NCBI GenBank assembly: GCA_904419945.1
Contig: CAJFTM010000048.1
Span: 1-64,000, forward strand
Reading direction: 5' to 3'
From: an uncultured Clostridia bacterium
GTDB lineage: Bacteria; Bacillota; Clostridia; Christensenellales; Borkfalkiaceae
DNA: 64,000 nucleotides
Every line of letters begins with the position of its first letter. Within the stretch, counting starts at the first letter, position 1. Positions 15,752 through 25,822 of the stretch are shown one piece after another. The notes below the pieces were generated by a model. That model saw nothing but the letters and a program-made list of their open reading frames with translations. It had not been told where the DNA came from and searched no databases. The position numbers and the translations under genes are program-made.

Positions 15752-17648
15752 TGACGCCGTTTCCGCTTTGATTGTGTTCCACGGCCTCCAAAAAAGATAC
15801 CGCATAAGACGCAGGAATTGCCCAACTGACATTTTCATACCCATAGTCAGATACGAGCTCGCCGCCAAGACCTAGCGTGTTGATACCGACAACGCGACCG
15901 GATGCATCGAATAACGGACCTCCTGAATTACCTCCGTTGATTGGACAATCTGTTTGAATCATGTCATAACCATATTCATCTCTGTATCTCGCAAAATTGG
16001 GTACAGATACGACGCCGGACGAAATAGCAACGCCATAAGCAACACCGTTGCCGATCGCATAAACCTTTTCACTGCGTTCAGGCAAAGTTGAATATAATTC
16101 GCAAGCCTCAATAAAACCATCAATTACACCGAACTCGGTCTCTGTGCGAATTGTATTTTGGAAACGCAGTACGGCAAGATCTCCTTGTTGCTGATACGCA
16201 ACAATATCCATTGGTAACAAGATAAATCTCCCCAATAAATCAGTTCCGCGCTCAAAAACGCAGTACACAGAAATTCCGTTTAAATCAACTGTTGTATTCG
16301 CATTTCCTGTAGCTATTTGATTTTGTTCAGCTAATTTGTTAAGCACATGTAAGTTCGTTAAAACAGTTCCGTCTGTATCGACAAGGAAACCGCTGCCTTC
16401 TGACAATCCGATGACCGATTCGCTGCCGATATGATCAAAGTAAACAATAATTTTAACTGTTTTGTCTAAATTATTACCGGCGATATACTGTGCATTCGTT
16501 GCCTTTTGATCAACATCATAACCCTGTTTAGAAAAAACAACTTCAGATGCTGCCGAAGCGACAAAATAGTCAGTGCTGCCAATATACTCACTAATCATAT
16601 TTGCTACGGCTGGGCGACGGCGCATCAATATCTGGGCAACGGGGTCTGTTGCCATCTCAATTGTATCGGCATTTTGAATGATACTGTCTCCCGCATTTGA
16701 TGTTGCGGACGATTCTTCATACACAATTTCAAGTGCTGCTTCCGCAAGAATATCTCGAATATTGGAAGATGGTATAGCAAAAGAAATTCCAAAAGCATCA
16801 CTTTGTGCATAACGCGCAGTCGTTTCCGCTTTACGATTGATCAGCCCGATAACTTTTCCCTCCGCATTTAGTAACGGAGCGCCTTCATTCCCAACATTTG
16901 TTTGGACGCTCGTTTGAATCAAATAAGTAAAAGATCCGTCAAAAAAGTGACTCCCATCTGCATAATCAAATGCTGATGCATGTGTATTAAATGGCTTAGA
17001 AACAATGCCAGATGAAGCAAATCCTGACCGAACACCTTGATCATTGAGAATGCATCCAATCAATAAACAATTTTCCCCATACTCTAATACGTCAGAATCG
17101 GCAAACGACAATGCCTGCGGTATACTGCATTCCTGCCCCATCAGCGAAGTATATTTGCCTTCTGCGGTTCCGTCAACGGATAAAACCGCAATATCTGCGT
17201 TCGCAACCGCAAAATCCGGAACGCCTTCTCCTACCCGATAAAACCATCCGAAAGGTCCCTTAGCACTATAGCCATATAAACTTGCAACAGCAGAATTACC
17301 ATCTGCAAAAGTCACAGACAATGACAGCTGCGTATTCATATCGACAACAAGTGAAGCCGATGTTAAAATATACCCGTTTGAATCATCAATTATAAAGCCG
17401 CTTCCGTAGGACGGCTCACCATTAGGCCGCGTTATTTGGATGGTAACAACGCTCTCTGCAGCAACTTGATATGCTTCTGTAAAATCTGTATCCCGTGAAG
17501 ATGTCGGCATATATTCAATTTCATGACGGTTGTTGAAAATTGTTTGATTGCTCTCAGAATTTGCGCATGCTGAAAACATAAAAACGAGACTGCTGCTTAT
17601 GGCGAGAATCCATGCGCAAATTTTTAATGATCGATAAAATTTTCTCAT
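15741..17648 (-). CDS. Tandem trypsin-fold lipoprotein, first domain dead, second active
   Basis: A 635-residue exported lipoprotein with a signal sequence ending in lipobox FSAC (Cys28). Two chymotrypsin-like (HtrA-type) domains follow, without PDZ domains. Domain 1 (about 60-300) keeps Asp152, but the His motif TNxHV reads TSAS (His to Ser99) and the Ser motif GNSGGP reads GNEGAP (Ser to Glu255), so it cannot cleave peptides by the usual triad. Domain 2 (about 365-635) is intact: His434 (TNLHV), Asp490 (GDLAVL) and Ser575 (GNSGGP). The start overlaps the previous gene by 4 bp (ATGA). A surface protease with a regulatory or scaffold pseudo-domain is the likely design. Confidence 0.88.
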   Translation of the reverse strand: MRKFYRSLKICAWILAISSSLVFMFSACANSESNQTIFNNRHEIEYMPTSSRDTDFTEAYQVAAESVVTIQITRPNGEPSYGSGFIIDDSNGYILTSASLVVDMNTQLSLSVTFADGNSAVASLYGYSAKGPFGWFYRVGEGVPDFAVANADIAVLSVDGTAEGKYTSLMGQECSIPQALSFADSDVLEYGENCLLIGCILNDQGVRSGFASSGIVSKPFNTHASAFDYADGSHFFDGSFTYLIQTSVQTNVGNEGAPLLNAEGKVIGLINRKAETTARYAQSDAFGISFAIPSSNIRDILAEAALEIVYEESSATSNAGDSIIQNADTIEMATDPVAQILMRRRPAVANMISEYIGSTDYFVASAASEVVFSKQGYDVDQKATNAQYIAGNNLDKTVKIIVYFDHIGSESVIGLSEGSGFLVDTDGTVLTNLHVLNKLAEQNQIATGNANTTVDLNGISVYCVFERGTDLLGRFILLPMDIVAYQQQGDLAVLRFQNTIRTETEFGVIDGFIEACELYSTLPERSEKVYAIGNGVAYGVAISSGVVSVPNFARYRDEYGYDMIQTDCPINGGNSGGPLFDASGRVVGINTLGLGGELVSDYGYENVSWAIPASYAVSFLEAVEHNQSGNGVIIL

Positions 17649-18544
17649 TCTGCCACCTCTGAGATTGCAACTGTATATGGAATCGGAATTTGCAATTTTG
17701 CAGAAACTTTCTCTAAATAATCAAGTAAAGATTTTACGCCGATTCCACGTGTCGCATTTTCAGTAAATGTCCAGTTGCCCCCCTCATCAACTTGCTGCAA
17801 TTTTTCAGAAATCAGGCCAATCATATAGCCATTTTGATCCAAAATTGCGCCGCCATACATTTCCGGACTTACGGCGGCCGTGATAAAAAGAGAATCGTCG
17901 ACATCGTCAACGAAAGCCACAATGCCACTCGTCACCGAACGATAAAAATATTCTGCAATATATGGAAATTGTACTTCATTGATTACATTGCCGACGGCAT
18001 TTCCAATAGCAAAACAACTTTGACCGGGTACGTCCGCTGACGCAAATTCAGCGACGATCGGAAATCCCTCAACTTCGGCGCCATCATTTTCAGAAATGTA
18101 AAATTGATCATAAAACAAAAATAGGGAGAGTCCGCTCTCCTCATCCAAATTGACGATTTCCAATCGATAGAGTGCATTATTAGCCCCATATGCCTCCGGT
18201 AATACAGCATATACGGCCGTCCATGTACCGGTATATGTTTCACCGTTTTCGTCCACATATGTTGGCCGCGCGGCAAACTCTGTCGAAAGGACATAGCCCT
18301 CCCGATTGATGATAACACCAGATGTTACGTTGACGATCGTTCCAAATTCCATCTCCGCAGAAAAACTTCCGATAGAGACTAACGAAACTACCGCATCCTG
18401 CCTGCGTGTAAAAATGTCCGTTCCTTGAGACACATCACCTGCACTATTATACTGCAAATGAACCTTTACCGGCAACTCGGTTCGCAATACGAAAGCTGAG
18501 CATCCTCCAAGTAAAAGTAAAATGAACGAAAGGATAAGTTTCAT
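17645..18544 (-). CDS. Trypsin-fold pseudoprotease lipoprotein
   Basis: A 299-residue protein with a short signal peptide and lipobox LLGGC (Cys15). The body looks like one trypsin-fold domain related to its neighbour: SGVIINREGYVLSTE corresponds to the region that normally holds the catalytic His, but the His position is Phe90; CFAIGN corresponds to the conserved Gly-Asn segment; and EMYGGA stands where GNSGGP is expected, so Ser is Tyr230. Catalysis is therefore not expected. It is translationally coupled to the double-domain protease (4-bp overlap), suggesting a partner, inhibitor or substrate-binding role. The 24-bp motif copy C lies just upstream. Confidence 0.75.
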   Translation of the reverse strand: MKLILSFILLLLGGCSAFVLRTELPVKVHLQYNSAGDVSQGTDIFTRRQDAVVSLVSIGSFSAEMEFGTIVNVTSGVIINREGYVLSTEFAARPTYVDENGETYTGTWTAVYAVLPEAYGANNALYRLEIVNLDEESGLSLFLFYDQFYISENDGAEVEGFPIVAEFASADVPGQSCFAIGNAVGNVINEVQFPYIAEYFYRSVTSGIVAFVDDVDDSLFITAAVSPEMYGGAILDQNGYMIGLISEKLQQVDEGGNWTFTENATRGIGVKSLLDYLEKVSAKLQIPIPYTVAISEVAE

Positions 18545-18552
18545 AAATAAAC

Positions 18553-18576
18553 CTTAATTATGTTAAACATAGTACT
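18553..18576 (-). promoter_or_regulatory. Intergenic 24-bp motif, copy C
   Basis: On the minus strand AGTACTATGTTTAACATAAT and four more bases. It contains the palindromic core TATGTTTAACATA and lies 8 bp upstream of the pseudoprotease start, in the 47-bp gap after the amylase gene. Confidence 0.55.
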
Positions 18577-18591
18577 ATTCATATAGGACAT

Positions 18592-20403
18592 TTATATGGG
18601 TTTATTACTTAAAATTGTATACGTTTGCGGCGTTATTGTATAATGATCTGTAAACGGCAGTCTGCCATGCAAAAGATCAAAAAGTTTCCCTCGATAAGAT
18701 AATTCGTACTTTTTGTAACCACGATTCATGATAACAACAGCAACCTCTTTGCCCTTTCGCCGTTCAAATACTAAACAACTTTCATCAGCAAATAACTCCG
18801 TATAATCGCTGTCACAAAATACCGAAAGAGATGAACGTATTTCTGCAAGGCGACGAAAATGCTCAAGCATATCTATATCCATATGGTCCCAATCAAAAGG
18901 GAACCGACAGAATGGATCTGAATAGCCCTCCATTCCAATTTCATCACCGTAATAGATGCATGGCACCCCGAAAACGGTAAATAATAAAACCGTCGCTGCT
19001 TTTACCCGCTCCTTGGCAACGGCACGGGTTTCTGCGTCCATCCATGTACGGCTCATCTCCTCTTTCGTAAAGGCATGAATTCCGCCCATTGCAGTCAAAA
19101 TGCGCGCTGTATCATGTGTTCCAAGAATGTTCATAAGCGAATCCAATACAGATTTCGGGTAATTATCGCGCAACATTGCAACGGTTTGGCGGAACATCGT
19201 CGTATTGTTACTCATAATGAACTGTATGATCGCATCTTTTAGCGGATAGTTCATAACACTATCCAGCTCTTTTCCCCAAAAATATTTTCGCCGTTTACTA
19301 TAGGCGATCTTGTTTGAAGCATCCTCCCAAACTTCACCTAAAACGATGGCCTCAGTATCCATATCCTTTACAGCCGTTCGAATTTTTTCGATAAATTCAT
19401 CCGGGAGTTCATCCGCTACATCCAAACGATATCCACCTAGAGGATATTTAAGCCAACGTTTTAAGACGCCATTTTCACCCGCTATGTACTCAGCGTACGA
19501 AGGGCACTCCTCATTTACAGCAGGCAAATTATCAATTCCCCACCATGCGTGATATTTATCCGGATATTGAATGAAACTATACCACGCATAGTACTCTGAA
19601 TCCTTTGATTGATAAGCTCCTACACTCGGATAACGGCCATATTTATTAAAATACAAGCTGTCATCGCCGGTATGATTGAATACTCCATCTAAGATGATAC
19701 GGATACCGCGCTTGCGGCATTCTTCCACAAGTTGCGCAAATTCCTCTTCCGTCCCAAATGTCGGATCGATTTCCATAAAATCCCCGGTATCATAACGATG
19801 GTTGGAAAAGGAACGAAAAATCGGATTTAGATATAAAATCGTAACATGCAGACCCTGTAAGTAATCAAGCTTTTCGATGATACCGCGGATATTGCCACCA
19901 AAAAAATCATTGTTGAGAACTTTCCCTTCCGCATTCATTCGATATTCTGGGGCTTCATTCCAATGTGCGTGCAGCCATTTTTCCGGAGATACCGTAACCG
20001 CGCCACTGCGATAAAATCGATCCGGGAAAATTTGATACATGATCCCACCCTTGAACCATTCAGGGGTGTTAAAGCCTTTTTCATAAACCAAAATCTGATA
20101 TGCGATGACTGATTCTGAAAATTCCAGATTACGGAATTTTCCACAACCAGCGGTTTTCTCGTTCCCAAACTGAAAATAATAAAAATATAAGCCCGGATCC
20201 GGCAGATTTAAGAGCAATTTCCAACCGTCCGCAACTTTGTCCATATGCAAATATTGAGCCCCAGACTGTCCGTCCCTGGAAAGGACGAACAGACAAGGCT
20301 CATTACTCATACCGTAAACACGGATTTCTAAATTTTGATTTTGCTCAATCCCGCCAATAATGCTTTTACAACGCATGTCTAAGGGATTATAGTAGATATT
20401 CAT
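18592..20403 (-). CDS. GH13 alpha-glycosidase (neopullulanase/cyclomaltodextrinase-like)
   Basis: A 603-residue cytoplasmic enzyme (no signal peptide). An N-terminal beta domain (about 1-115) precedes a GH13 barrel with the usual acids: nucleophile Asp in GYRLDVADE, acid/base Glu in VLGEVWED and stabiliser Asp in LGTHDTAR. Conserved region I reads DGVFNHTG. The N-domain plus barrel layout matches maltogenic amylase/neopullulanase-type enzymes. It ends the glycogen operon, 10 bp after glgP, and probably trims the maltodextrins left by phosphorylase. Exact specificity is not visible. Confidence 0.85.
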   Translation of the reverse strand: MNIYYNPLDMRCKSIIGGIEQNQNLEIRVYGMSNEPCLFVLSRDGQSGAQYLHMDKVADGWKLLLNLPDPGLYFYYFQFGNEKTAGCGKFRNLEFSESVIAYQILVYEKGFNTPEWFKGGIMYQIFPDRFYRSGAVTVSPEKWLHAHWNEAPEYRMNAEGKVLNNDFFGGNIRGIIEKLDYLQGLHVTILYLNPIFRSFSNHRYDTGDFMEIDPTFGTEEEFAQLVEECRKRGIRIILDGVFNHTGDDSLYFNKYGRYPSVGAYQSKDSEYYAWYSFIQYPDKYHAWWGIDNLPAVNEECPSYAEYIAGENGVLKRWLKYPLGGYRLDVADELPDEFIEKIRTAVKDMDTEAIVLGEVWEDASNKIAYSKRRKYFWGKELDSVMNYPLKDAIIQFIMSNNTTMFRQTVAMLRDNYPKSVLDSLMNILGTHDTARILTAMGGIHAFTKEEMSRTWMDAETRAVAKERVKAATVLLFTVFGVPCIYYGDEIGMEGYSDPFCRFPFDWDHMDIDMLEHFRRLAEIRSSLSVFCDSDYTELFADESCLVFERRKGKEVAVVIMNRGYKKYELSYRGKLFDLLHGRLPFTDHYTITPQTYTILSNKPI

Positions 20404-20413
20404 ATCATAAAAA

Positions 20414-22849
20414 TTAAGCTTTGAGTGATTTTAAATGCCAAATATTATCTGCATATTCCTTAATGCTGCGGTCTGCAGAGAAAATGCCGGCGCTTGCAAT
20501 ATTGTTGAGTGAAATCTTTGCCCACAGCATCTTCTCTGACCGATAGAGATCTTTTACCTTTTTCTGCGTCAAATGATAAGACTCGAAGTCGGCCATACAC
20601 ATATACGGATCAGCAACCGGTGTACCTGTTAAGAGATAATTGGCAATCTCAGAGAACGATTCGCCATTAAAACCACGTAACAGCATCTCGACGACTCTGC
20701 GGATCAGTGGGTTCTGATTATATTGCAGACTTGCATTATAACCTTTCGACCACATCTCCTCGACCTCATCCGCGCGCAAACCAAAAATGAAAATATTATC
20801 TTGCCCAACAGCTTCGCTCATTTCAACATTTGCGCCATCTAATGTTCCGATCGTAAGCGCACCGTTGATCATAAATTTCATATTGCCGGTGCCGCTCGCC
20901 TCTTTGCCCGCAAGCGAAATTTGCTCACTGACTTCCGTCGCGGGGATCATCTTTTCAGCCATCGAAACGTTATAGTCTTCCATGTAAACGACATTCAGTT
21001 TTTCATGGACTTTCGGATGCTTTTTAATATCTTCTGCAAGGTAACAGATCAATTTGATAAACTGTTTTGCACGCAAATAACCGGGGGCTGCTTTTGCCCC
21101 GAAAATAAACGTCTGCGGCTGGATATCCTTATCCGGATTATCCAACAACTCTGCATACAAAGCGATGATATTCATCGTATTCAGAAGCTGACGTTTGTAT
21201 TCGTGCATACGTTTGGCTTGCACATCAAAAACGCTGTTCGGATCGATTACAACGCCCTCTTTCTTGAATGCGTAATCAGCAAACTGCTTCTTTTTGACCT
21301 GTTTTATCTCTGTCAAGCGCTTTAAAACGCTTTCATCGTCTGCAAATTTTTTAAACTTTGAAAGCTGCATTGCATCTTTAACGTATCCATCGCCGATGCA
21401 GTCGTTGAGCAATTCGCAAAGCTCAGGGTTAGATTGGCACAACCAACGGCGATGCGCAATACCGTTTGTAACATTTGTAAACTTTTCCGGCCAAATCTGA
21501 TAGAATCCGTTAAAGATGCTATTTTTAATGATGTCACTGTGCAGAGCTGATACGCCGTTAACTTTATGTGACCCGATGACCGACAAATTTGCCATGCGGA
21601 CCTGACCATTTGAAATGACAACCATTCGCTCGATAAACTGGTGCTGCCCAGGGAAACGAGCCCATAAATCATTGCAAAAACGTCGGTTGATCTCTTTCAG
21701 AATCATATGGATACGAGGCAAGCGTCTCGCAATTAAATCTTCCTGCCAAGTCTCCAACGCTTCTGCCATAACGGTATGGTTCGTATAGGCAAATGTCGAT
21801 GTAACGATATTCCACGCGTCATCCCATGTAAATCCGTTTTCATCCATCAAAAGCCGCATCAATTCGGGGATCGCAAGTGCGGGATGCGTATCGTTGATGT
21901 GGATCGCTGCCTGCTGCGGAAGCAAACTGAGGGGGCCATAACGATGTTTATGGTCATTGATGATATTCTGCAAAGAAGCAGAAACCAGGAAATATTGCTG
22001 CTTCAAACGCAGAGATTTACCCTCATAATGATCATCTGCAGGATAAAGAACTTTGGAAATAACTTCCGCTTCATTCTCTTCCTGCATACAACGCAGATAA
22101 TCACCCTGAGAAAAGAGCTTCATGTCAAAATGAGAAATGTTGCGGGCTCTCCACAAACGAAGAACAGAAACGGCCTCACAATCCTTTCCGGATATCATCA
22201 TGTCATAAGCGACGGCTTCAACTTCTTTGTATCCGCCGTAAGTTACTTTTAAACCGTTTTCCGTCCAATCCTCTTTGACCCATCCGTCAAATTTCACAGT
22301 ACAAGATTTATCGCTGCGCTGTGTTAACCAAACCTCACCGCCCGGAAGCCAAATATCCGGTAACTCTGTCTGCCACCCGTCGACGATTTTTTGTTTGAAC
22401 AGACCATAATCATAACGTATGGAGTAGCCCATGGCCGGGTAATTCCCGGTAGCGAGTGCATCCATAAAACATGCCGCAAGCCGCCCCAATCCGCCATTTC
22501 CGAGTCCGGCGTCCGGCTCCTGTTCATATAGATCTTCCAGCGTGAGATTAAAATACTTCAGCGCTTTGCTGTATGCATCGCCAAGGCCCAAATTATAAAT
22601 ATTGTTTTTGAGTGATCTGCCGAGCAAAAATTCCATGCAAAGATAATAAACACGCTTGCCTTTTTTGCTCTTCATTACCCTATGGAACTGCTGACGCTTT
22701 TCCAGGAGGATATCTCGTACACTCATGACGACAGCTTTATAGATCTGATCGATCGTCGCTTCCTTTGGCGAAACGCCGAAATAGCGCGACAGCTTGCCCT
22801 GGATCAATGCCTGCACTTCTTTTTCGGTAATGCTTTTCGTACTGCTCAT
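20414..22849 (-). CDS. glgP: Glycogen phosphorylase
   Basis: An 811-residue GT35 phosphorylase, normal length. The pyridoxal-phosphate lysine lies in the C-terminal motif KEASGTGNMKFMINGA, and the N-terminal part carries the conserved GLGNGGLGRLAACF. It releases glucose 1-phosphate from glycogen or maltodextrin ends. Located between glgA and the GH13 enzyme, so one transcript encodes both synthesis and breakdown. Residues of the animal-type N-terminal phosphorylation site are not apparent. Confidence 0.96.
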   Translation of the reverse strand: MSSTKSITEKEVQALIQGKLSRYFGVSPKEATIDQIYKAVVMSVRDILLEKRQQFHRVMKSKKGKRVYYLCMEFLLGRSLKNNIYNLGLGDAYSKALKYFNLTLEDLYEQEPDAGLGNGGLGRLAACFMDALATGNYPAMGYSIRYDYGLFKQKIVDGWQTELPDIWLPGGEVWLTQRSDKSCTVKFDGWVKEDWTENGLKVTYGGYKEVEAVAYDMMISGKDCEAVSVLRLWRARNISHFDMKLFSQGDYLRCMQEENEAEVISKVLYPADDHYEGKSLRLKQQYFLVSASLQNIINDHKHRYGPLSLLPQQAAIHINDTHPALAIPELMRLLMDENGFTWDDAWNIVTSTFAYTNHTVMAEALETWQEDLIARRLPRIHMILKEINRRFCNDLWARFPGQHQFIERMVVISNGQVRMANLSVIGSHKVNGVSALHSDIIKNSIFNGFYQIWPEKFTNVTNGIAHRRWLCQSNPELCELLNDCIGDGYVKDAMQLSKFKKFADDESVLKRLTEIKQVKKKQFADYAFKKEGVVIDPNSVFDVQAKRMHEYKRQLLNTMNIIALYAELLDNPDKDIQPQTFIFGAKAAPGYLRAKQFIKLICYLAEDIKKHPKVHEKLNVVYMEDYNVSMAEKMIPATEVSEQISLAGKEASGTGNMKFMINGALTIGTLDGANVEMSEAVGQDNIFIFGLRADEVEEMWSKGYNASLQYNQNPLIRRVVEMLLRGFNGESFSEIANYLLTGTPVADPYMCMADFESYHLTQKKVKDLYRSEKMLWAKISLNNIASAGIFSADRSIKEYADNIWHLKSLKA

Positions 22850-22871
22850 GTCCTACTCCTACCGTTAAAAA

Positions 22872-24677
22872 TTATTTCAACATTTCCCCATATACTTTTT
22901 CGTACTCTTTCGCGGAGCGCTGCCAGCTGAAATCGACGGACATGACACGCCGCATCAATTCCGGCCAAAAATCTTTATTATAATAACAGTTGATCGCTTC
23001 ACGAATGACGTACAACATATCATATGCATTATAATTTGCAAAAGTAAACCCATTGCCACCATTGCCAACCGGTTTAATGCTATCATACAAGCCGCCCGTT
23101 TCACGGACGATCGGTACTGTTCCATATCGGCTGGCAATCATCTGTGAAAGCCCACACGGCTCCGATTTAGACGGCATCAAGAACAGATCTGCCCCGGAAT
23201 AGATCTTTCTGGACAAATCCGGATTAAAGGCGATAATCGTAACCAACTTCCCGACATAACGCCGCGAAAGATCTGTAAAGAAATTTTCGTAGGAGGAATC
23301 GCCTTTCCCTAATATTATGACCTGAACATCCTGCCGCAATACCTCTTCGATTACCGTTCTGACAAGATCAAGTCCCTTATGTGCAACCAATCGCGAAATA
23401 ATTGCGATAATCGGCGTATCAGGTTTGACGGGCAGGTTGAACATTTTTTGCAGTTCTTCCTTGCAACGCTTTTTCGGTTCAAGATCATCGATATTATAAT
23501 GGCTGAAAATAGAAATATCCGTGGCCGGATTATATGCATCCGTATCAATACCGTTCAAAATGCCGACCAATTTGAACTCATTGCGGCGGACGATCGGATC
23601 CAATCCATGCGAATAATACGGATCTTTGATCTCCATCGCATAATGAGGGCTGACAGTGGAAAATTTTTCACTGCATTCGATCGCGGCCTTCATCAAATTG
23701 ATGCATTTATTATACTCGAGCAAATATTTCCAAGTATTTGAAATGCCGAACAGATCTTCTAAAATATCCAGAGAATATTTCCCTTGATATTCAATATTAT
23801 GGATTGTAAACAATGCACGAATAAACTGATATTCCGGGCGGAAGCAATAAATCGTTTTCAGATAAATCGCCGCCAACGCAGCCTGCCAATCATGACAATG
23901 CATAATCTCTGGATAAAAATTCAAGAACGGCATGATTTCCATGACGCTGCGGCAGAAGAAGGCGTAACGCTCACCGTCATCATAATATCCATAGCAACCG
24001 GGACGTTTAAAATAATATTCGTTGTCGATGAAATAGAACGTTACGCCATTCATTTCATAGCTGAAAATACCGCAATATTGATTGCGCCATGCCAGCGGCA
24101 CAAAGATATTTCCCAAATATTTAAATTTACTGCGATAATCCCAGGAAATATCCGAATATAAAGGAATGACAACGCGGACGTCGTAATTTTCATTCGCCGC
24201 CAAAGCTTTCGACAAAGAGCCGATCACTTCCGCTAACCCACCCGTCGCAATAAACGGAGTAGACTCGGATGCAACAAACAGAATTTTTTTCTTAGGCATA
24301 ACCGTGATTTCTGACACCTCCTCAATCTCAATTTCCTGCTGTTGTGTGCTTTCAGCTGGTTCCTGCACGACGTTGGCTGCGGCTGGTGCTTCGGAAGAAA
24401 CAGCCATTTCATCTTCCGCCCTATCCACAGCAGCCCGTTCGACGTTTGCTGTTTCGGCGGGAGTCTCTGCTTGCGCATTGACTGCGCCTTCTTCAACCTC
24501 AGTTACTACAGTTTTTTTCTTTGCACGAGGTTTACGAGCTGTCGGCTTTTTAACAGGCTCTTTTGAAGAACCGGACATTTCACTCGCAGCAATCGTATCC
24601 TCTTTCACAGCAGTTGTTGTCGTCCCCTTCTCAATGACGGCGTCATCCGCTTTTTTGCTCTTTGTCTTTGCCGGCAT
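22872..24677 (-). CDS. glgA: Glycogen synthase with long low-complexity N-terminus
   Basis: A 601-residue GT5 glycogen synthase, ADP-glucose dependent in this family. The catalytic core begins at MPKKKILFVASE (about residue 127) and is of normal length (about 475); the C-terminal SKSEPCGLSQ segment corresponds to the conserved acceptor/donor loop. Two oddities: about 126 extra residues rich in Ala, Lys, Glu, Thr and Pro precede the core, with a basic patch KPRAKKK; and the N-terminal KxGG loop reads ATGG, so the usual ADP-glucose-contacting Lys is Ala. The ATG at 24677 is preferred over 24686, since GGAGG lies 11 rather than 2 bases upstream. Confidence 0.92.
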   Translation of the reverse strand: MPAKTKSKKADDAVIEKGTTTTAVKEDTIAASEMSGSSKEPVKKPTARKPRAKKKTVVTEVEEGAVNAQAETPAETANVERAAVDRAEDEMAVSSEAPAAANVVQEPAESTQQQEIEIEEVSEITVMPKKKILFVASESTPFIATGGLAEVIGSLSKALAANENYDVRVVIPLYSDISWDYRSKFKYLGNIFVPLAWRNQYCGIFSYEMNGVTFYFIDNEYYFKRPGCYGYYDDGERYAFFCRSVMEIMPFLNFYPEIMHCHDWQAALAAIYLKTIYCFRPEYQFIRALFTIHNIEYQGKYSLDILEDLFGISNTWKYLLEYNKCINLMKAAIECSEKFSTVSPHYAMEIKDPYYSHGLDPIVRRNEFKLVGILNGIDTDAYNPATDISIFSHYNIDDLEPKKRCKEELQKMFNLPVKPDTPIIAIISRLVAHKGLDLVRTVIEEVLRQDVQVIILGKGDSSYENFFTDLSRRYVGKLVTIIAFNPDLSRKIYSGADLFLMPSKSEPCGLSQMIASRYGTVPIVRETGGLYDSIKPVGNGGNGFTFANYNAYDMLYVIREAINCYYNKDFWPELMRRVMSVDFSWQRSAKEYEKVYGEMLK

Positions 24678-24713
24678 AAAAATCATTTCCTCCTTAAATT
24701 ATACAATTTTTGA

Positions 24714-25820
24714 TCAGATCATCGTCCCTTTAGCGAGGAAGTACGGCTGAATCTCGCAGCCGGACAATTCGCGACGATCGCGGATAACGACATTTTTATC
24801 GGTAATGACGCAGTTCATACGAACATTTTCACCGATCACCGTATCCTGCATTACGATCGAGTTACGAACGACCGTTCCCCGCCCGACTTTGACTCCGCGG
24901 AAAAGAATGCTGTTTTCGACCGTGCCTTCTACAATGCAGCCATCCGACACGAGAGAATTACGCACATCGGCAAAATCACCGTACTTAGAAGGCGCTGAAT
25001 CACGTACCTTTGTATAGATGTCACGATCTCCGAACAACTCGTCGCGAATGGGTTTGTTCAGAAGCTCCATATTGTGCGTAAAATAAGCACGGAGCGAATC
25101 GATCGTCGCATGATACCCGTGGAAATCATATGCGAAAATCTTCAAGCTAACGATATTGCGGCGCAAGATATCCTCTTCGAAGCTCTTGTAGCCGTGCACT
25201 GTTGCATCGTTGATCAAGCGCAGCAGGAAATTGCGATTAATAATCAGAATATTGCTGAAAAATTTATTTGAGCCGCCTACCGAATCATTGATTTTAAGGT
25301 CGACGACACGCCCGGATTCATCCGATTGGACGAGCGTATAATGGGACGAGTTGCCGATCTCTTCGTTATGACAGACAAGGGTAATATCCGCCTGTTTTGC
25401 CTCATGATAATCGATCACCTTCGTAAAATCCATGTGATAGACGCCGTCACAGTCGCAAAGGATCACATAATCCTCATTGCGGCGCGCTAAAAACCCGGTA
25501 ATCCCCTTCAATGCCTCTAAACGGCTACGATACAGCCCGCCATTATCGATTGCTCCAAACGGAGGCAACAAGACGAGGCCGCCGGTCTTACGGGCAAGAT
25601 CCCAATCTTTACCGCTGCCAAGGTGATCCATCAAAGATTGATAATTGTTTTTGGTGATGATCCCGACCGTTGTAACACCGGAATTGACAAGATTGGAAAG
25701 TGCAAAATCGATCAGACGATACCGGCCGCCATACGGAAGCGAACCCATTGTCCTCTGGTGCGAGAGCTCAGGAACATTATCGTCATGAATATTTGAAAAA
25801 ATTACGCCAACTGCAGACAT
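24714..25820 (-). CDS. glgD: ADP-glucose pyrophosphorylase, GlgD subunit
   Basis: A 368-residue GlgC homologue of the GlgD type, with an N-terminal nucleotidyltransferase domain and a C-terminal left-handed beta-helix. The nucleotide loop is altered: where GlgC has [10 protein letters not shown], this protein has IFSNIHDDNVPELS, as usual for GlgD, so it is probably a regulatory partner that activates GlgC. Retained features include GGRYRLIDFALSN. It lies 2 bp downstream of glgC. Confidence 0.95.
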   Translation of the reverse strand: MSAVGVIFSNIHDDNVPELSHQRTMGSLPYGGRYRLIDFALSNLVNSGVTTVGIITKNNYQSLMDHLGSGKDWDLARKTGGLVLLPPFGAIDNGGLYRSRLEALKGITGFLARRNEDYVILCDCDGVYHMDFTKVIDYHEAKQADITLVCHNEEIGNSSHYTLVQSDESGRVVDLKINDSVGGSNKFFSNILIINRNFLLRLINDATVHGYKSFEEDILRRNIVSLKIFAYDFHGYHATIDSLRAYFTHNMELLNKPIRDELFGDRDIYTKVRDSAPSKYGDFADVRNSLVSDGCIVEGTVENSILFRGVKVGRGTVVRNSIVMQDTVIGENVRMNCVITDKNVVIRDRRELSGCEIQPYFLAKGTMI

Positions 25821-25822
25821 GA

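Noticed and set aside
18542-18580. Motif copy C contains TTATGTTAAAC, similar to the XerD arm of dif sites
   Set aside because: The opposite arm at the 6-bp distance required for a dif site is absent, and three more copies exist, whereas dif is normally unique.
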